Source of the DNA: Ischnura elegans
Lineage: Eukaryota > Arthropoda > Insecta > Odonata > Coenagrionidae
NCBI RefSeq assembly: GCF_921293095.1
Contig: NC_060251.1
Span: 100,302,566-100,366,565 of the forward strand
DNA: 64,000 nt
Direction: 5' to 3'
The notes under the pieces were generated by a model. It worked only from the letters and a program-made list of their open reading frames with translations, had not been told where the DNA came from and searched no databases. This document shows, piece after piece, positions 22,840 through 35,157 of this stretch (within the stretch, counting starts at the first letter, position 1; every line of letters begins with the position of its first letter). The position numbers and the translations under genes were made by a program.

Positions 22840-25455
22840 AAAAAATTAAGTTTTTATTCATATAAGAACCAAAATTATGTAATTACAATTTGCCAATCGT
22901 AAAAGTCAATGACGTAAGTGGCAGAGATCACAAGTAATATTTATACTGTTTTCTTTTTTAATTTTTACTCTAGTGTTGTCTACGGACATGATATTAGAGA
23001 TGGGCGAAGTCGTTCTTTTCAAAGATTCGATCTTTATGACTCAAGTCATTTGGGTGATTCCATCAACTGATTCAATCATTTCGATGATTTAATCATTTTG
23101 ATTGATGACATGGGATTGACTGGGATGATTGGGACTGAAATCCCTGATTGAATCAAGGAATCAGAAGAGTGAAACCGTTTAACCAATCAACACCGATCAT
23201 AGACGGATCAAATACTTATCCATTGAAATGAATCGTATGACTTAAGCGAACTATGATCGAGAGAAGAAACTTATTCCAATAAACACAATATGAAGCACAT
23301 ATAGTCAACTGCTAATTTTTAAATAAATCATCTCCTGCACTAAAGTGTTAATAGCGATTTGGTATTTTGAAGATACCGAGAAATATTTTTGCTAGGATAC
23401 ATTTTTGGAGAGATTTACGAATTTTGAGAGAAATATGTTCTATGAAATCATTCATGAATGCATTTGTAAAACCATGTCTGAATAAAAAGATATATCCGAT
23501 TTCAAATTTAGCATGCTAAATCCAGTTGATCTTTTCTCATTACTTTCTAATTTTTTGTCTTGAATCACCCCACACCAAATACTCATTGCTATACTCAAAA
23601 TGTCGAGTGTGAAAATCATAGGCGTGCCAAGTGCAATGTTTAATTTAAAGCAGAATGTTTTTCACACATTTCATCAGAAGTGACGATGAAAAATAAAAGA
23701 TGCAACCAAAGTTATGAAAAGTTGTTCTTTTAGTTACCAGATTTTTCCCAGTGTAGCATGTAACATTATGCATGTCAACTTTATGTAAATCATACTAAGC
23801 GATTAATGCAACAATTTCTTTCGAAAATCCATCTTAAGTAGAGCAAAGTATACTCCGAAAAATACGAAAAAACGAAGTTAAAAGCCCCTTGTACTATCAG
23901 GGGAATTACGGGTTAATTACGTGTATAAATTATCTAACGTATGTCAATTGATATTCATGAAATTCGCTGCTAATACAGCACGGAGATTAAAAATACATTG
24001 CGAAGTGGGTGAAAAAAGAGATTATCTGGAAGTATGCGGATGAAAACATAAATTGGATCCACGAAAGCACAACGCCTGACATTTTCACACTAAAAGTAAG
24101 AACTTAGAATGAATCACTGAATAAACAGGGAGTCAGGCCGATTGATCCAAATACCGAACAAACCGGAAGTTGGACCGATTTATGATTGATGATCGACTTT
24201 ATTTTGCGCAATGAATCATGAGTCATTTGAATCACTAGGCGATTCAATCATTTTGAACGAATCGATCACGAACGACCCATCACCACATGATATATTTGTC
24301 CACGGACACGGTAGAAGAGGAATATTGTGTTCGCTCGCTAGAAAAAGTTTATTTTACTTGTCAATGGACATTCTGTATCTACATGCTAGTAATCATATTG
24401 TATCATCATTTTCGTTACCATATGTTATGTCCGTGGACTAAAGAGTTCACAGACATGATGTCCACGGACATGAAAATTTCCTCTAAATAAAGCATTAGCG
24501 GATACAGAAATCAAGGGGGGTCGCAAAATGTATCTTGAGTTGTCTTTACTTTTATCGTAATAAAAAATGATCAAGTCATGGGCAGAGTATAAGAAAATTT
24601 TAATTAAAGTGAATATACACAAGTAAAACACTATCTTATGATATGAAAAAGTTACAGTTGTGGTTTTGCATTGTTCGGCAATACGGGCGGACCCGCAAGG
24701 GGTGGGCGCGCGCCCCCCGCGCCCCCATTTCGGACACTGTCCTTACTACATTGAACTTGCACCTTATATCGGTAAAAGGCATCTCAATTGTAATAAGTAA
24801 AAGGTGCAGAGCCGCTTGTTTTTCTTGTCCACGGACATGACTGGATACGGACATGATGATCTTGGCTCTTTAAACAAACTGAACTAAACTTTTTCTTCCA
24901 GTATTAAAACATTCACTAAACCAAGTATAAATTCAAACAATCCAATATAGCTGGGAACTTCTTTCTCTGCACACTGGTTGTTCAGGGCTGCCACTATCTC
25001 CTGTGAATAATTCCCCCTTTTTCGTGTGAGTCCGCGGACATTGTTTTTGGTAGGACATATGTTTTTATTTTATAAAAAATATTATGAAACAAAAGCAACC
25101 CAAGAAGATATTGATAAATAATAATATAAGATGATAAAGATAAGATAAAATATAAGTTATGTATTTTGAAATGTTTATGTTGTTGTTGCTTGTTGATAGA
25201 TTTTATAATAAATTATTTAATGAAGGTTGTTTATACAGTAAATACAGCTTCGAAAATCTATGTGGGATTGTCCACAGACATAACCAATCATATTCTGTAG
25301 ACATTGAACTTGAGAAATATAATTTTTTCTTTACTAATTTGTCACTAAACGTAACAAAAGGGCACATATAATAATAGGCCAGTTTTGTTTTGTTTAAATA
25401 TAATTGTTTTTTTTTATTGCAGCTCTTGACATAATTTTGTACGTTTATTTGTATT
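22840..25455. repeat. TGTCCGTGGACA-motif repeat, copy 1, interrupted by a hAT element
   Basis: Excluding the insert at 22995-24285, this aligns with the reverse complement of 57345-58330. Shared stretches include GTGGCAGAGAT, GGACACTGTCCTTACTACA, TTCAGGGCTGCCAC and AAGGGCACATA. It carries about ten variants of TGTCCRYGGACA in both orientations, for example near 24298, 24428, 24461, 24829, 25027 and 25268. No long frame is present. Multiple copies of one short motif are typical of transposase-binding subterminal regions, but the element class is unknown. Confidence 0.7.
22995..24285. mobile_element. Non-autonomous hAT element (1291 bp), perfect 8-bp TSD
   Basis: It starts TAGAGATGGGCGAAGTCGTT and ends GATCACGAACGACCCATCACC plus A, imperfect inverted termini of hAT type. 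It is flanked by CATGATAT on both sides (22987-22994 and 24286-24293). Subterminal regions are rich in GATTCAATCATTT-like repeats in both orientations. No transposase frame remains. The host sequence on both sides belongs to the TGTCCGTGGACA repeat, which independently confirms the boundaries. Confidence 0.88.
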
Positions 25456-27092
25456 TTATGATCCGCCTCTAGTTTCAAGGGAGTACGAAATATCACTAGG
25501 TACGATTATGAAATGAGGTTACGAATGTGAAGGTGTTCGTATTTCAATAAGTACAGAAGTTTTCTTAAGGTAGATTTTCAGAATTTATTGTGAGGCTGAA
25601 AAATATATAAAAAGGCCGGAATAATATAAATCATGCATATGAAAATTCATCAAAAACTAGCTATCAAAATAACATTTTTGGCAGCTTCTGTAGCTAATGA
25701 GTTCAGTAATTTTCAACAGCATGTCCAAAATTATCAAATGAAATTGTATGCGAAATCATCAAAAATTAGCAACCATCTGAGACTTCACTTTGTTCAGCTG
25801 TGGGATTATTCATTACGCTTACATGAAAATCACCTTGGCCATCAAATTCAATGGAAGAGGTAATAATTTAAGAATTATTTTGTTCAATTTCCGAGTCTAG
25901 AAAATCACTAACGAAATCACTAACATTGGGCCAGGACAATTTGAAGTAAAAATGCTGTCATTCTCCTTTAAATTAATTTTCTCCTCTCTAAATCTGATGT
26001 AAATAGTGGAAATCCGATTTATGCAAAAATAAATCAAATGAAACGAAAATTGATGGATATCACGAATAAATGATTTGTTTATTTTCCCCTCTACATTTTT
26101 AAGTAAAGCGTGATTTCAATTACATAAATCTCTTTCGCAGACTAATTTTTATTAAAAAATGAAAATAAATATTGATTTCCGTTAAGTTTTTTTCCCATAA
26201 CGTCACACCTAATCGTAAATCGAAAAAAGTGATGCACTCGATAGGCAATAATTCTACACCAATTGTTTATTATCTGTTCACTTTCTAATGTTATCGAATC
26301 GCGTGGATAGCGCTGAGTTGAGAAATAAATATGAATTTTTAAAACAAATGAGTGGTGACACTCTTCTAAACTCTTCTATAGGTAAGGTCTTTAAAAATAC
26401 CTCTTCCATTCATGATGGGATCAGTGACAACTAATTTCACGCCAAAGCCGAGCATTTTTTTATTGTTCTCCAAAAGCTAACTGGAGATTCTCCTGAAAGT
26501 ATGGGTCAATAAAGTTTATATCAAATGATCGTTGCCGCTGATATCCTTCCAAAGTGACAAAAAATCAAGAAGCTTTCTTAAGCAAAGATGTTTTTCCATT
26601 AAGAACTGGCTTCCTATTACAGGCAACTCATTGACCAAGCCACCTCTAAAAGGAGCAAAATGAACTAAGTAAGACTCTACACAGCTCCAGTCAGGATATA
26701 ACCTGCAAATTATTTACAGCATAAAATCGGTTCAGGCTTCAATTGGTGAAAGTTTGATATATCCTTGATAAAAACACAAATGGTAATTTCCACATATTAA
26801 TACAAAACTCAACTAATGGCCATGATTTCTACGTAATATGTCACTTTCAATTTTCATGTTATGTCAGATTCAGCATTTATGTCATTTTCATCACGTAATG
26901 TTTACTTCAAAATGATATAATATATTGAACTTATTGTCGGAAATTCAGTTTTGTATTAAAGTTAGGAGGTTACCATTTGCATTTTTTATCATAGATATTT
27001 ACAGTGTTCCTAATGGACGATTTAAATTTTTCCTGGTGAAAAATATTCAGGAATTCTTCTGAGGATTTACACCAAGTAAATCCAGTCGTATT
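25456..27092. other. Unassigned AT-rich stretch
   Basis: No gene recognised. The 76-codon frame at 25633-25863 lacks domain or splice support. Confidence 0.4.
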
Positions 27093-27234
27093 GACCGTTG
27101 TTTCGGAAAACGACTTGTATTTCAATCTCAAGGCGTGTTACTGTCTGAATATCCAAATTCACAAGCGTGTGAATTTAGACATTCAGACAGAAACACGCCT
27201 TGAGAATAGAAAACAAGTCGTTTTGCGAAACGTC
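27093..27234. repeat. Long hairpin: 68-bp arms, 10-nt loop
   Basis: The left arm 27093-27160 (including CAAGGCGTGTTACTGTCTGA) is complementary to the right arm 27171-27234, with a few mismatches and a small indel. The loop is ACAAGCGTGT. The arms are far longer than a microRNA precursor. It may be a foldback MITE or a hairpin-RNA locus. No flanking duplication was identified. Confidence 0.75.
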
Positions 27235-28104
27235 TAAAAATTTTTATTAGGAAAACTGTAAATACTTTGCTGGTTATTTCTTTGCCAGAGCTAGGGAGAG
27301 TATTATTAAGTTAATTTGCTCCCTTTAGAGGTCAATGAGTTAATTATGGAGGTTGATAAGTACAAGAAACGAAGAACGCATGTATGATCAGGCAGTTGAT
27401 ACTGAAAAATACAGTATTCCTGTTCCAGTTCTCTCGCACTGGTTCAAATCAAAGGTTGAAACTGAATCTAGGTTTCCTATCGATCCGACCACCATGATGT
27501 CGCTATAGAATAAAAAAAAAAGTCCCGATGGCGGCTTGATATAAGACTGAGGAGCTCCTCTCAGTGAGCAACCAAACATATTTCGTGCGGAAAAATCCTC
27601 GCGCAACGCTCCATGAGGAAAAGGAAATAAAATTTCGTTTCCAGTTTGAGTTACTGAGCTCGAAAGAGTTTGGCTAAAAGTAAGCCTCGGAGCGTCTGAA
27701 TGGATAAACACGAGGAAATAAAAAAAAGTTTTTCACGAACTGCTTTCAAAAATCTCTCCCAACGTCTTCAAAATTAAACATCGTAACACTTTTAATTACT
27801 TCAGCGAGAAATGTGCCGTCGGATATAGCCACAACAGTGTACCTTAATTGAAGCAGAGTTTCATACTTCCAAAAACATCAATTATTTTCAGTCGAAATAG
27901 CCGATTATAAAATGCGTGAATGCATTAAACTGTGGGCGTAATAAAACTTTTTTTAGTTTTTCTATTTTTCCGCAAGTTAAGTCTTAATTTCATAATATTA
28001 CTATTACTTTTCCACCAACGACAATGAATAAAAAACGATTACATCAACAAAGGAAAATAGCCGTAATCATACCAAACGAACTAAGTCCTGTGCAGTGCTT
28101 CGAT
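27235..28104. other. Unassigned stretch
   Basis: The minus-strand frame at 27388-27711 (107 codons) has no recognisable domain. No repeat ends seen. Confidence 0.4.
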
Positions 28105-28463
28105 CAGGGGCGGATCCAGGATTTTTTTCCTGGGGGTGCCACAAGGGTCTGAACGGTCTACTAATATTTGAGATTAAGAACAAAACACCACAATAAATGT
28201 AGATAATATTCTATTTATGCTGATATAAAAGTTAATAATTTTAAATTAAATGATTAAGGCTCCTTAATACACAAAATAAAACGAACACAGTTAGTCTTGA
28301 TAATGACGTTGTAACGTTGAAACTAGTAGACTGCAAAATTATAAGGTTGTGGAACAGTACTGTGTTTTTTATTTAACCATGAATAAAGATAACCATATTA
28401 AAAATCTTGTCTATTTTTTAAGCATCTATGGAGGGGGGAGAAACGTGCTCCCGTCCGCCTATG
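28105..28463. mobile_element. hAT-type MITE, CAGGGGCGGATCC ends
   Basis: Left CAGGGGCGGATCCAGG and right CCGTCCGCCTATG match the termini of 3399-3611. The flanking octamers GCTTCGAT and ATTTCGAG share only the central positions, so the target duplication has decayed or the ends are off by a base. The interior is AT-rich. Confidence 0.65.
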
Positions 28464-28656
28464 ATTTCGAGTCTACTGCGTTAATTGCGCTGAAATTTAC
28501 ATGAATTTCCATGAGAAAAAAATCATACACACGAATTGCCACGAGGAGAATTATTTCTCACCACAATCATCCTTGCCATCCTTGATGGACCATAAGGGCC
28601 TAATATACTGTACCATGAGCCTCGGTATAACCTCCATAGGAATTCAAGAAGCAGAA

Positions 28657-29805
28657 TAGCGTGGTCCTCTGCTCAGTTCCCAAAAAATAAATGGACCGGG
28701 GTTCGATTCCCAGCCCTCGCGAAGTTTTTCACTCGGAAATTCAATGAAAAAAATCTCCTCTGAGTACATTATAACCAGTTAAGACGCATTTTTTCATAAA
28801 AAAACAGACTCTTTCTTAAAATACTACTAACTTCTTTTTATATTTCACTTACGTTCCCAATTTTATGGTAAAATAATTGGCATGACAAGGGAAGTCCCTT
28901 AAGGGTCACCACCACATCTCGCTTAAATTATGCTAGGTGATAGGAAATGGACAGCCATGAAGTATAGTTTTTGTATCATCCGCCAACACTTAATTCGAGA
29001 AACTTAAACTTTTCGAGATATTTGCGACGGGAAGTTCCAGGAAAACGCCCAGCTGTATGCAACCCGAATCACAACAAACCACCGCCTGTCCTAAATCCTA
29101 GCAACGGAGTATAAGGGTCCATTGTTGTGTCGCGGATTGCATAAACGTAGGTGTCGCGGGACGAAAAGGGAACGATGTTCCTTCAACCATCACCCGAAGG
29201 ACCAGAGGAACAGTTTTAAACGTTCAAAATATACACATATTCACAACTTAACAATACCAAGAAAACAATGAATAATAATGGGGGGACTTTCACTAATCAG
29301 TACAATAGTGGGGGGCAACTTCACCCATCAGTCAGTCAGCAAATCCTCCTGTCTGTCGTTCCGCCAACACTTGGGGGGCGGGGGAGGGGCCGGGGCACCA
29401 CGCACTTTCACCATAAGTTCCGCTCGCTGACTGACCCAGTGACTCAACTCACTCCGAGAATTACGACGACTGGTCGTAAGCACACACACACAAAAAATCT
29501 GAACATCGAATACAACTACGCCCTCCGGTGGCAGTTATGAGAACGAAATATACCTCTGTTTACGGAACAATAGGCGTTTTTCCTGTACTTTACGTCACAT
29601 GTAAATATACAAGTATTGAGCGTTGGCAGGTGAAACAGAAACTACACCTCATGGCCATCCATTTCCTAACACCTAGCTAAACTGAAAGAGATCTGACGGT
29701 GAAACTAGAGGGGCTTCCCTTATATGGTTCTAAGTTATTAGGTTCCTCAGCGTTGTTGAAAAATAATCAGGGTGACTTCTGACGCATAAGATGATTATTA
29801 TGTAG
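28657..29805 (+). repeat. tRNA-derived SINE-like repeat (family 2) split by an insert
   Basis: The head has an A-box region AGCGTGGTCCTCTGC and B box GGTTCGATTCCCAG. The body (ATTATAACCAGTTAAGACG, CCCAATTTTAT) matches 34683-34920. The match then stops near 28882 and resumes at about 29727 with CTAAGTTATTAGGTTCCT, as at 34935. About 840 bp was therefore inserted into this copy. The intact comparator is 34683-35010. Confidence 0.7.
28882..29722. mobile_element. Inverted-repeat element inserted in a SINE-like repeat
   Basis: The left arm (about 28882-28975: GGGAAGTCCCTT, then GCTAGGTGATAGGAAATGGA) is complementary to the right arm (about 29640-29722: GGCCATCCATTTCCTAACAC, then GGGGCTTCCCTTATATGG). 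The centre includes a G-rich block near 29378 and a short CA run near 29480. The frame at 29268-29540 lies inside and looks non-coding. The class is unassigned. Confidence 0.65.
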
Positions 29806-30100
29806 TATATCTCGCAATTAAAGTAACCCGAAGTTATTGATGTTGAATACACTTACCAGCAATAAAACTTGCTCCGCCAAGCCCTGAGTCTTCCGTATGA
29901 ATTTCAGCCCTCTGAATGCGCTTCATTTTCACTACAAAGACTCATCAACGTTGTTTTTACGCGAACTTCATGGGCAGTGGATGTTTAATGAAACCCTCGA
30001 AGAAAATAATGCCTGCCATTTTCGAGTTTGTCACGCAATTTGAATCAGGAAGAATCGCTGCTGACACGTTTTCTTCTCTTTCAAAAACTTAAATAGATAA
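29806..30100. other. Unassigned stretch between two elements
   Basis: Nothing recognised; ordinary AT-rich sequence. Confidence 0.4.
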
Positions 30101-30891
30101 CCCAAGCAGCAATCAATATTCCAACAAAATCCAGACAACACTGCCGGCGTTAACATATGACATCGGTGCAATATTCATGTCCATCCATTCAAGGTTGCAT
30201 GGATATCTGTCAAATATCCTAAGGATCCGCCTAAGAACATTGCAGGGAAATACAACAGAGAACATGGAGGACCACATTACAACATCTTTAGATATATAAT
30301 CTCTAATAACTTCTAATGAATAAACAATATATGAGTGGGTGAGAAGTCAAGGGGTACAAGTGATTTCTTATTTTATACAGAGTTATGTGCAGAAATTACG
30401 TAAAGAAAGCAAACGAGTTGAATTAGATACTTGGAAGTGCATTTGATTTTCTACTCGATAACAGTACAAAACAGAGACTAACTCGTATCCCTCGGCGAAC
30501 AAATGTTTGTGTATATTATCTAACAATTAACTTTACCTACCTCTGTCGAGAAAAAAATCACTTTTACCCCTTGGCTTCTTACCTCCTCATATGTGCTTAT
30601 TATGGATTTTGGTACACCCCAGGAATACAAACAAAACGTTTGCGCTCATCAATTCTTTGCAGTATATATGCTATCTATTGACACAGTTTGGAATAATATT
30701 TTTTTTGATACCACAGATATTATAACTTGGATATCTATGTAACATTATTTTTTAAACTCGTCGTAGATGTTAAAAATAGGATATATATATGCAAAATTGC
30801 CAAAATGTTCATGTAATATCGTGTAATAACAACATGTTAAGGATATACCAACCGTACTTAAATATCCTATGGATATAATCAACTGCTTGGG
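30101..30891. mobile_element. CCCAAGCAG...CTGCTTGGG element with GGATAT subterminal motifs
   Basis: The termini CCCAAGCAGC and CTGCTTGGG are inverted. GGATAT or its complement ATATCC occurs about seven times, clustered near the two ends (around 30208 and 30222 on the left; 30728, 30778, 30839, 30862 and 30871 on the right). No target duplication is obvious and no frame is present. It is likely a non-autonomous DNA element of unassigned type. Confidence 0.5.
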
Positions 30892-31017
30892 AATCTTCTT
30901 TTTTTATTTATTTTTGTTATTGAAGCACAACAACACAGTGCGAAGACAGTTTTATTATGGGAATACTAGTTTACCGATAGCAAAACGATGCACACTATAT
31001 TTTATATAGTTTGCTTT

Positions 31018-31210
31018 AATTTGTTTATTCCCTTACCACCGAAAACAGCTCTATACGCCTTTTTACATCGGGGTTTTTAACATGTTGACAATTTCAGGTA
31101 TACTAACAACTATACTATGGAAAGGGATAACTTACCCAGGCGGGACTCGAACCGACGACCTCCTCTTTGGCAGGCGAGGACCTTACCCCGCCGCCACCGA
31201 GGCTGGCAAT
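31018..31210 (-). repeat. tRNA-derived SINE (family 1), near full length
   Basis: Read on the minus strand it has CCTCGGTGGCGGCGGGGTAA, a B box GGTTCGAGTCCCGCC, then AACCCCGATGTAAAAAGGC and AGCTGTTTTCGGTGG, as in 12279-12471. Overlapping plus-strand frames are antisense to the SINE. Confidence 0.8.
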
Positions 31211-32206
31211 CGCAACGGATCATATTTAATCATAGTTTTAGGAAATACTTCTCACCTCAATTGGAAAAATTGAGGTATCAAGAACTCAGAAAAAGCAAAA
31301 CAGAAACTGGATAGTTGTGTTACTAAAATCCTACATATGGGTTTTTCTGTTAATTATCATCCAGGCATTACGTAAATCACTTGGGAAGACTGGTGAAACT
31401 TGTCCATTCATCTCGTGATATCGCGCGTCATCCAAATGACGCGCGCTAATTTCCTCATTGGAGAACGTAGTTTTGAAGACATAAAAATAAAATAGCCAAG
31501 CAATCACAGAAAAAATGTTTTCACAATCAGTAAAATTTAGCAAGATCCATGTACGGAAGCTAGACTTAATTTAGGATTGCAATGGAAAAGATCAACTCAG
31601 GAAACACTCGCTGGAAAAATGTATTCCGAATGGCGAATGAAACAAAGGATATATTATATAGCAATAGGGGAGATGAAATGTTTACCACACTTTTGTTAAT
31701 GGTTTCAATTCCCAATTATCCATTTTCCAGTCAAACTTTCCATCCATTTTAAGCTGAAAACATATTTTGAATGCCACCGCAATAAATGACAAACGTCACA
31801 CAATAAAACATAGCAATATCAATGACTATAATTAGAGTATTTTACAATTTATACGCTGAAATATTTGCATCTAGAATAAGCGCGATTTCTGGGAGATTAG
31901 TTTTTGCATTTCCTTTTAATTAAATATGATGTCATTATTCCGGCTTCGAAATGAATTTGAGCAGACTCTAATAGAATTAATCTAAAATTAACATGATGAA
32001 AATCTATCCCTGGCTCGTTGAAATTTAAAATATAAATCGTAGAAAAGTACCTAATTTTTCATTATATTAGGCTTTCATGGGATTTGAAATTATAATGTCA
32101 TGAAGATGATATCATGGCATTTCTTAATTACATAAATCGGTTATTTTGGGAAGAAGCTTGTCGGCCAAATCATACATCAAGTTTATTAATCACTTCATAT
32201 CTTTAT
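31211..32206. other. Unassigned AT-rich stretch
   Basis: No feature recognised. It lies 5' of an LINE fragment and could include its untranslatable remains. Confidence 0.35.
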
Positions 32207-33193
32207 GAGAAAATAGGAGCAGATTGGAGGGATAGGCGACTGATTCGTAATCTGCATATGGCCTAGACTGCGCAAGTAAGGATAGCGGACGGAGAATCTG
32301 GGTGGACAAGCATTGGCCGAGGAGTGAGGCAAGGCTGTCCTTAATCGCCGCTTCTATTTAACGTGTACAATGAAGAGATGGTAAGGGAAGCGTAGGATGA
32401 GTTAGAAGCTGGTATAAAAGTAAGAGGAATGATGTTCAAAGCAGTGATACCCGCGGATATACAGGCGTTGATTAGCGAGAGGGCTTCAGGCTTTAGTGGA
32501 TGCGTTATTCGAGCGCTGTGAGGAATAATATTAATTACAAGAAGAGGATTAATCACAAGAAGACCAAGTTTATACGGTTTTGCAAAGCATCACGAGCGAG
32601 GAATGTTGTTAGATAAAGGTGGGTGGTGAAAGACTTACGCAGGCTGAGCTGTTCAACTATTTAGGCAGCACGTTAGAGGAAAACAGATACAGTAGTAAGG
32701 AATTTAGGAAGATAATTGCATTGGCAAAGGAGGCATTAATGAACTGGAAGGAGCTTCTGAGAGGTTCGCTATGTAGGAACTTAAAGAAAAGTTATTGAAG
32801 AGTCTGATCTGGAGTGTAGTTCTCTGCGGAGCGAAAACGTGGACACTTACGAAGGAGGACAAGAAAGGACCGGAGGCATTCGAGATGTGGGTGTGGCGAA
32901 GAATGGAGAAGGTGAAGTGGACGGAGAGGAGGAGGAACGATGAAGTTCTGGACATGGTGGGTGAGAAGAGGTAGCTTTTAGATTAGATACGGAGGAGACA
33001 GAAGGTACGGATGGAGCGAGTACTCAGCGGGGAGGGGATGTTGAAAATGGTGTTAGAAGGAAGAATGTTTGGTAAACGAGGCACAGGAAAGAAAATAATA
33101 GGATTTTTAGATCTAATCAAAGGGAGTAGGTCTTATTGCGAATTGAAGAGGGAAGTGCATGATGGAAGGGGAGGCTCACGGAATTCTTCTTAG
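32207..33193 (+). pseudogene. RTE-type LINE reverse transcriptase remnant
   Basis: Conceptual translation gives GRGVRQGCP-stop-SPLLFNVYNEEM (32314-32380), the conserved reverse transcriptase core. A decayed YADD region (about 32445-32470) and KKTKFIRF follow. The C-terminal part reads FNYLGSTLEE, MNWKELLRG, WSVVLCGAKTWTLTKEDKK and FEMWVWRRMEKVKWTERRRN, then VLEGRMFGKRGTGKK to 33193. This organisation is typical of RTE-like endonuclease/reverse transcriptase proteins. In-frame stops (for example in GCP*SP) and frame changes show that it is inactive. The endonuclease N-terminus is absent, consistent with 5' truncation. Confidence 0.82.
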
Positions 33194-34429
33194 GCACTCC
33201 ATGGACTCCTACCTTTATCGGTAGAATACTTTAATTATAATAATATCGATTGATATTCCAATTATTATATTTGCATGCACTTGGAAAAGCTTATGGAGAT
33301 TATTTCATAAATTTGAATTAAGACTGATTTGTTTTTTTTTCTTTCATTCGATATTTCTTGGGGGTGCTAAATTATTTTTCCCCCTGCGGAGAGAGGTTAA
33401 ACGTGAATGATTTTAAAGGAATAAATAACCGCAATTAATTTGGTTGTTACTTAACAAGCTACAAAAGCACAGTCTCTCAGGTAACTGAATGATTTACAGC
33501 CTTTCCACACAAAATACTCCTCATTTCTAGCCAAAAAATCGAAAATAGCCGCGTATCAAAACATTCGCAGAGGAAAAATAACGTGATAGCCTGAGGGCGT
33601 GCTGCGAATAATCTTCCCCATCAGGATGAAATTTCTATGAATATCCCGTCAGTCTCTATCCAAAACCAGTCTAGCACGAGATTTGGTTGGCGTCATATCC
33701 AATTTCTATCTGATTTCTCTTTGTGAGGTTAGTTTCACCCTCATGCATCCGGAAATTCATTATTACACAGGGATTATCATCAGAGCAGGGCAAGTAGGAT
33801 AAAGAATAGTTATTTTACTATGTTAATCTTCAAAAGCGCCATTCTGTCATGAAAAAATTACTTTTTTTATAAAAGCGCAATAACTCTTTCTGATACATGA
33901 AGTCAACACTTTCGCACCCGTCAAAGATACATATGTTCATTGAAATGTAAACTATTCTTCTTGATAGCTTTTTGCATTCGAAAACATTACTTATGGTATT
34001 TGATTTGAACTAGGAAAATATAGGGGGTTAAGCGAAAATAGAGTAAAAGTTTTAAGATGAAATTGCTCCTTGATCAATAAAATAATGGCTTATGTGGAAG
34101 ATGATTTCAATTCACAACTGCATGTCGCAGTTATGTGGTACTTAGCGAATATGAATGACATGAGTATTTGACATTTGAGCGCATAATACATTTCACAATG
34201 TTTAACCCTTGCTAAGCCAGTGCCACTTCTGGGAGAAATTGAATTTCAAGACTTCTCATTTTAAAAACGTGAACATATTTTACTGTTTCATAATTATTGT
34301 GGCAGAAACATATCTCGCCCTTAAACTTTACAGCACAAAAGAACACACAGTAGAAAAATTTCCTGAACAGAGCTGAAAATGTACGCTTTTCCTATATTAT
34401 GTGGAAGCAGCATTGGGTTATGATGGGTT
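33194..34429. other. Unassigned AT-rich stretch
   Basis: No gene recognised. TTAACCCTTGCTAAGCCAGTG near 34203 resembles a piggyBac-like end, but no partner end was found. Confidence 0.4.
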
Positions 34430-34682
34430 AAAGTCACCTTATATAGGTAGGAGTAGTTGCAAGTGCTTGGGTAACAAGACAGTTTATTGATTATTTTTTT
34501 AAGACATTTTCTCAGCATACTTTATCTCCATTATTCAACCTGAGAAAACTTTTGACTCTACATCTCTTCCATATAGGTGTTTCCAGGAGCAAGGAAGTGA
34601 AAGGATAAACATAGCGCAAACAGCATCGTGGTAATATGTGGGCAGGATTTGACGGCGAAGGTGAGATATTAACAGAGATAGC

Positions 34683-35010
34683 GGTATTAACAGAGATAGC
34701 GCAGTGGTCCGCGCAGAGTCCCAAAAAATCAAAAGGACCGTGGTTCGATTCCCAGTTCAGGGGAATTTTTCTCTCCGAAATTCATGTAAAATTTGTCCTG
34801 TCTCGAAATCAGTGCATTATAAACAGTTAAGACGACCTTTCAATATACACAGTTTCTTAATAAAAACTACTGAATTATTTTTCTACTTTAATTACTAACG
34901 TACCCAATCTTATAGTTAATTATTATTTGCCTAAGCAATAAGTTACTAGGTTCCTTAATGTTGCTAAAAATAATAAGATGGAAATCTGACGCACGAGTAT
35001 AGGACGATAA
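34683..35010 (+). repeat. tRNA-derived SINE-like repeat (family 2), uninterrupted
   Basis: A-box region TAGCGCAGTGGTCCGCGC and B box GGTTCGATTCCCAG head a body with CATTATAAACAGTTAAGACG, CCCAATCTTATAG and TTACTAGGTTCCTTAATG. It serves as the pre-insertion comparator for 28657-29805. Short frames overlapping it are incidental. Confidence 0.72.
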
Positions 35011-35157
35011 CTGTGTAACTTTTGACTCTGCATCCCTTCCATAAAGATATTTCCAGGAGCGAGGAAGGGAAAGGTCAAACATGGCGCAAACAGCACGGTG
35101 GTGATATGTGGGCAGGATTAGTGGGTTTTAGGCGAGATGGAGTGGAAACGTGACATA

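Noticed and set aside
32341..32955. Minus-strand frames at 32341-32556 and 32704-32955
   Set aside because: They are antisense to the plus-strand RTE reverse transcriptase remnant.
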